Shown here in pieces: positions 63,992 through 64,000 of a stretch of DNA of 64,000 bases (the stretch's first letter is position 1; every line of letters starts with the position of its first letter). The notes under the pieces are model-generated. The model saw only the letters and a list, made by a program, of their open reading frames with translations. It ran no database searches and was not told where the DNA came from. The position numbers were made by a program, and so were the translations under genes. Origin of the DNA: Brevibacillus sp051967035 (GTDB taxonomy: Bacteria > Bacillota > Bacilli > Brevibacillales > Brevibacillaceae); assembly GCF_051967035.1 (NCBI RefSeq), contig NZ_JBQCKK010000009.1:78747-142746 (forward strand), written 5' to 3'.

Positions 63992-64000
63992 ATGGGGAAA

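Noticed and set aside
1..64000. tRNA, rRNA, transposase or phage genes
   Set aside because: I read both strands for tRNA-like TTCGANTC arms, rRNA sequence and transposase motifs and saw none convincing; a covariance search would be needed to be certain.

Overview
The window looks like a chromosome segment of an aerobic, endospore-forming Bacillales bacterium, most like Brevibacillus or a close Paenibacillaceae relative. This is inferred from gene families and style: strong AGGAGG ribosome sites, frequent GTG and TTG starts, an SspK-like spore protein, YugN, YunG, YtpB, YitT and YneR relatives, TnrA/GlnR boxes and futalosine-pathway menaquinone genes. No rRNA, tRNA, CRISPR array, transposase or origin was seen.

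Layout. 1-2.1 kb: a guanidine-I riboswitch with attenuator controls a paired SMR guanidine exporter, then a cation efflux protein. 2.1-7.6 kb: a CorC/HlyC-type membrane protein, a site-2-type protease, small conserved proteins, a glycosyltransferase and spore-associated small genes. 7.8-14.7 kb: glucose-6-phosphate isomerase with an excisionase-like tail, a TPP riboswitch driving thiO, a tandem-repeat protein, NUDIX, NAD kinase and MOSC genes. 14.8-18.6 kb: a leftward operon amt - DUF294 nucleotidyltransferase - DEDDh exonuclease - acetyltransferase behind two TnrA/GlnR-like boxes. 18.7-27 kb: Toprim, UppP, CvfB, YtpB, PilZ, a PQQ-type sugar dehydrogenase and an MFS transporter. 26.3-30.4 kb: a sigma-54 activator with a companion winged-helix regulator, divergent from proline dehydrogenase, which has a good -24/-12 promoter. 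30.4-38.5 kb: AlkA-like glycosylase, a two-component system, a DMT transporter with a leader peptide and a sequestered ribosome site, a thioesterase under a FadR-like operator, and a YjjG-type phosphatase.

38.8-46.7 kb: YnfA-like protein, EutH behind a long attenuated leader, a cold-shock gene with a leader able to form alternative structures, mqnB-mqnD, a Cu/Zn-SOD-like protein, a DsbA-like oxidoreductase with an Rrf2 regulator, a radical SAM gene and DinB. 46.9-53.6 kb is the most unusual complete system: a peptide-type ABC importer whose binding lipoprotein appears circularly permuted, whose two permeases carry long extra N-terminal regions, and whose two ATPases are fused. 53.8-55.8 kb: an AraC regulator and a haloalkane dehalogenase.

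56.0-61.9 kb is an accessory, more A/T-rich block: a YdeI protein, frameshifted genes, fragments of an rlmD-like 3' end interrupted by a truncated AlkD-like gene, a MerR regulator with a 19-bp-spacer promoter driving an MFS drug exporter, and an aminoglycoside-nucleotidyltransferase-like gene. It abuts an intact rlmD (61972-63366), so rlmD 3'-end sequence lies on both sides of the block. Start sites were chosen from visible ribosome-binding sites; functions are from motif recognition only, since no database search was possible.
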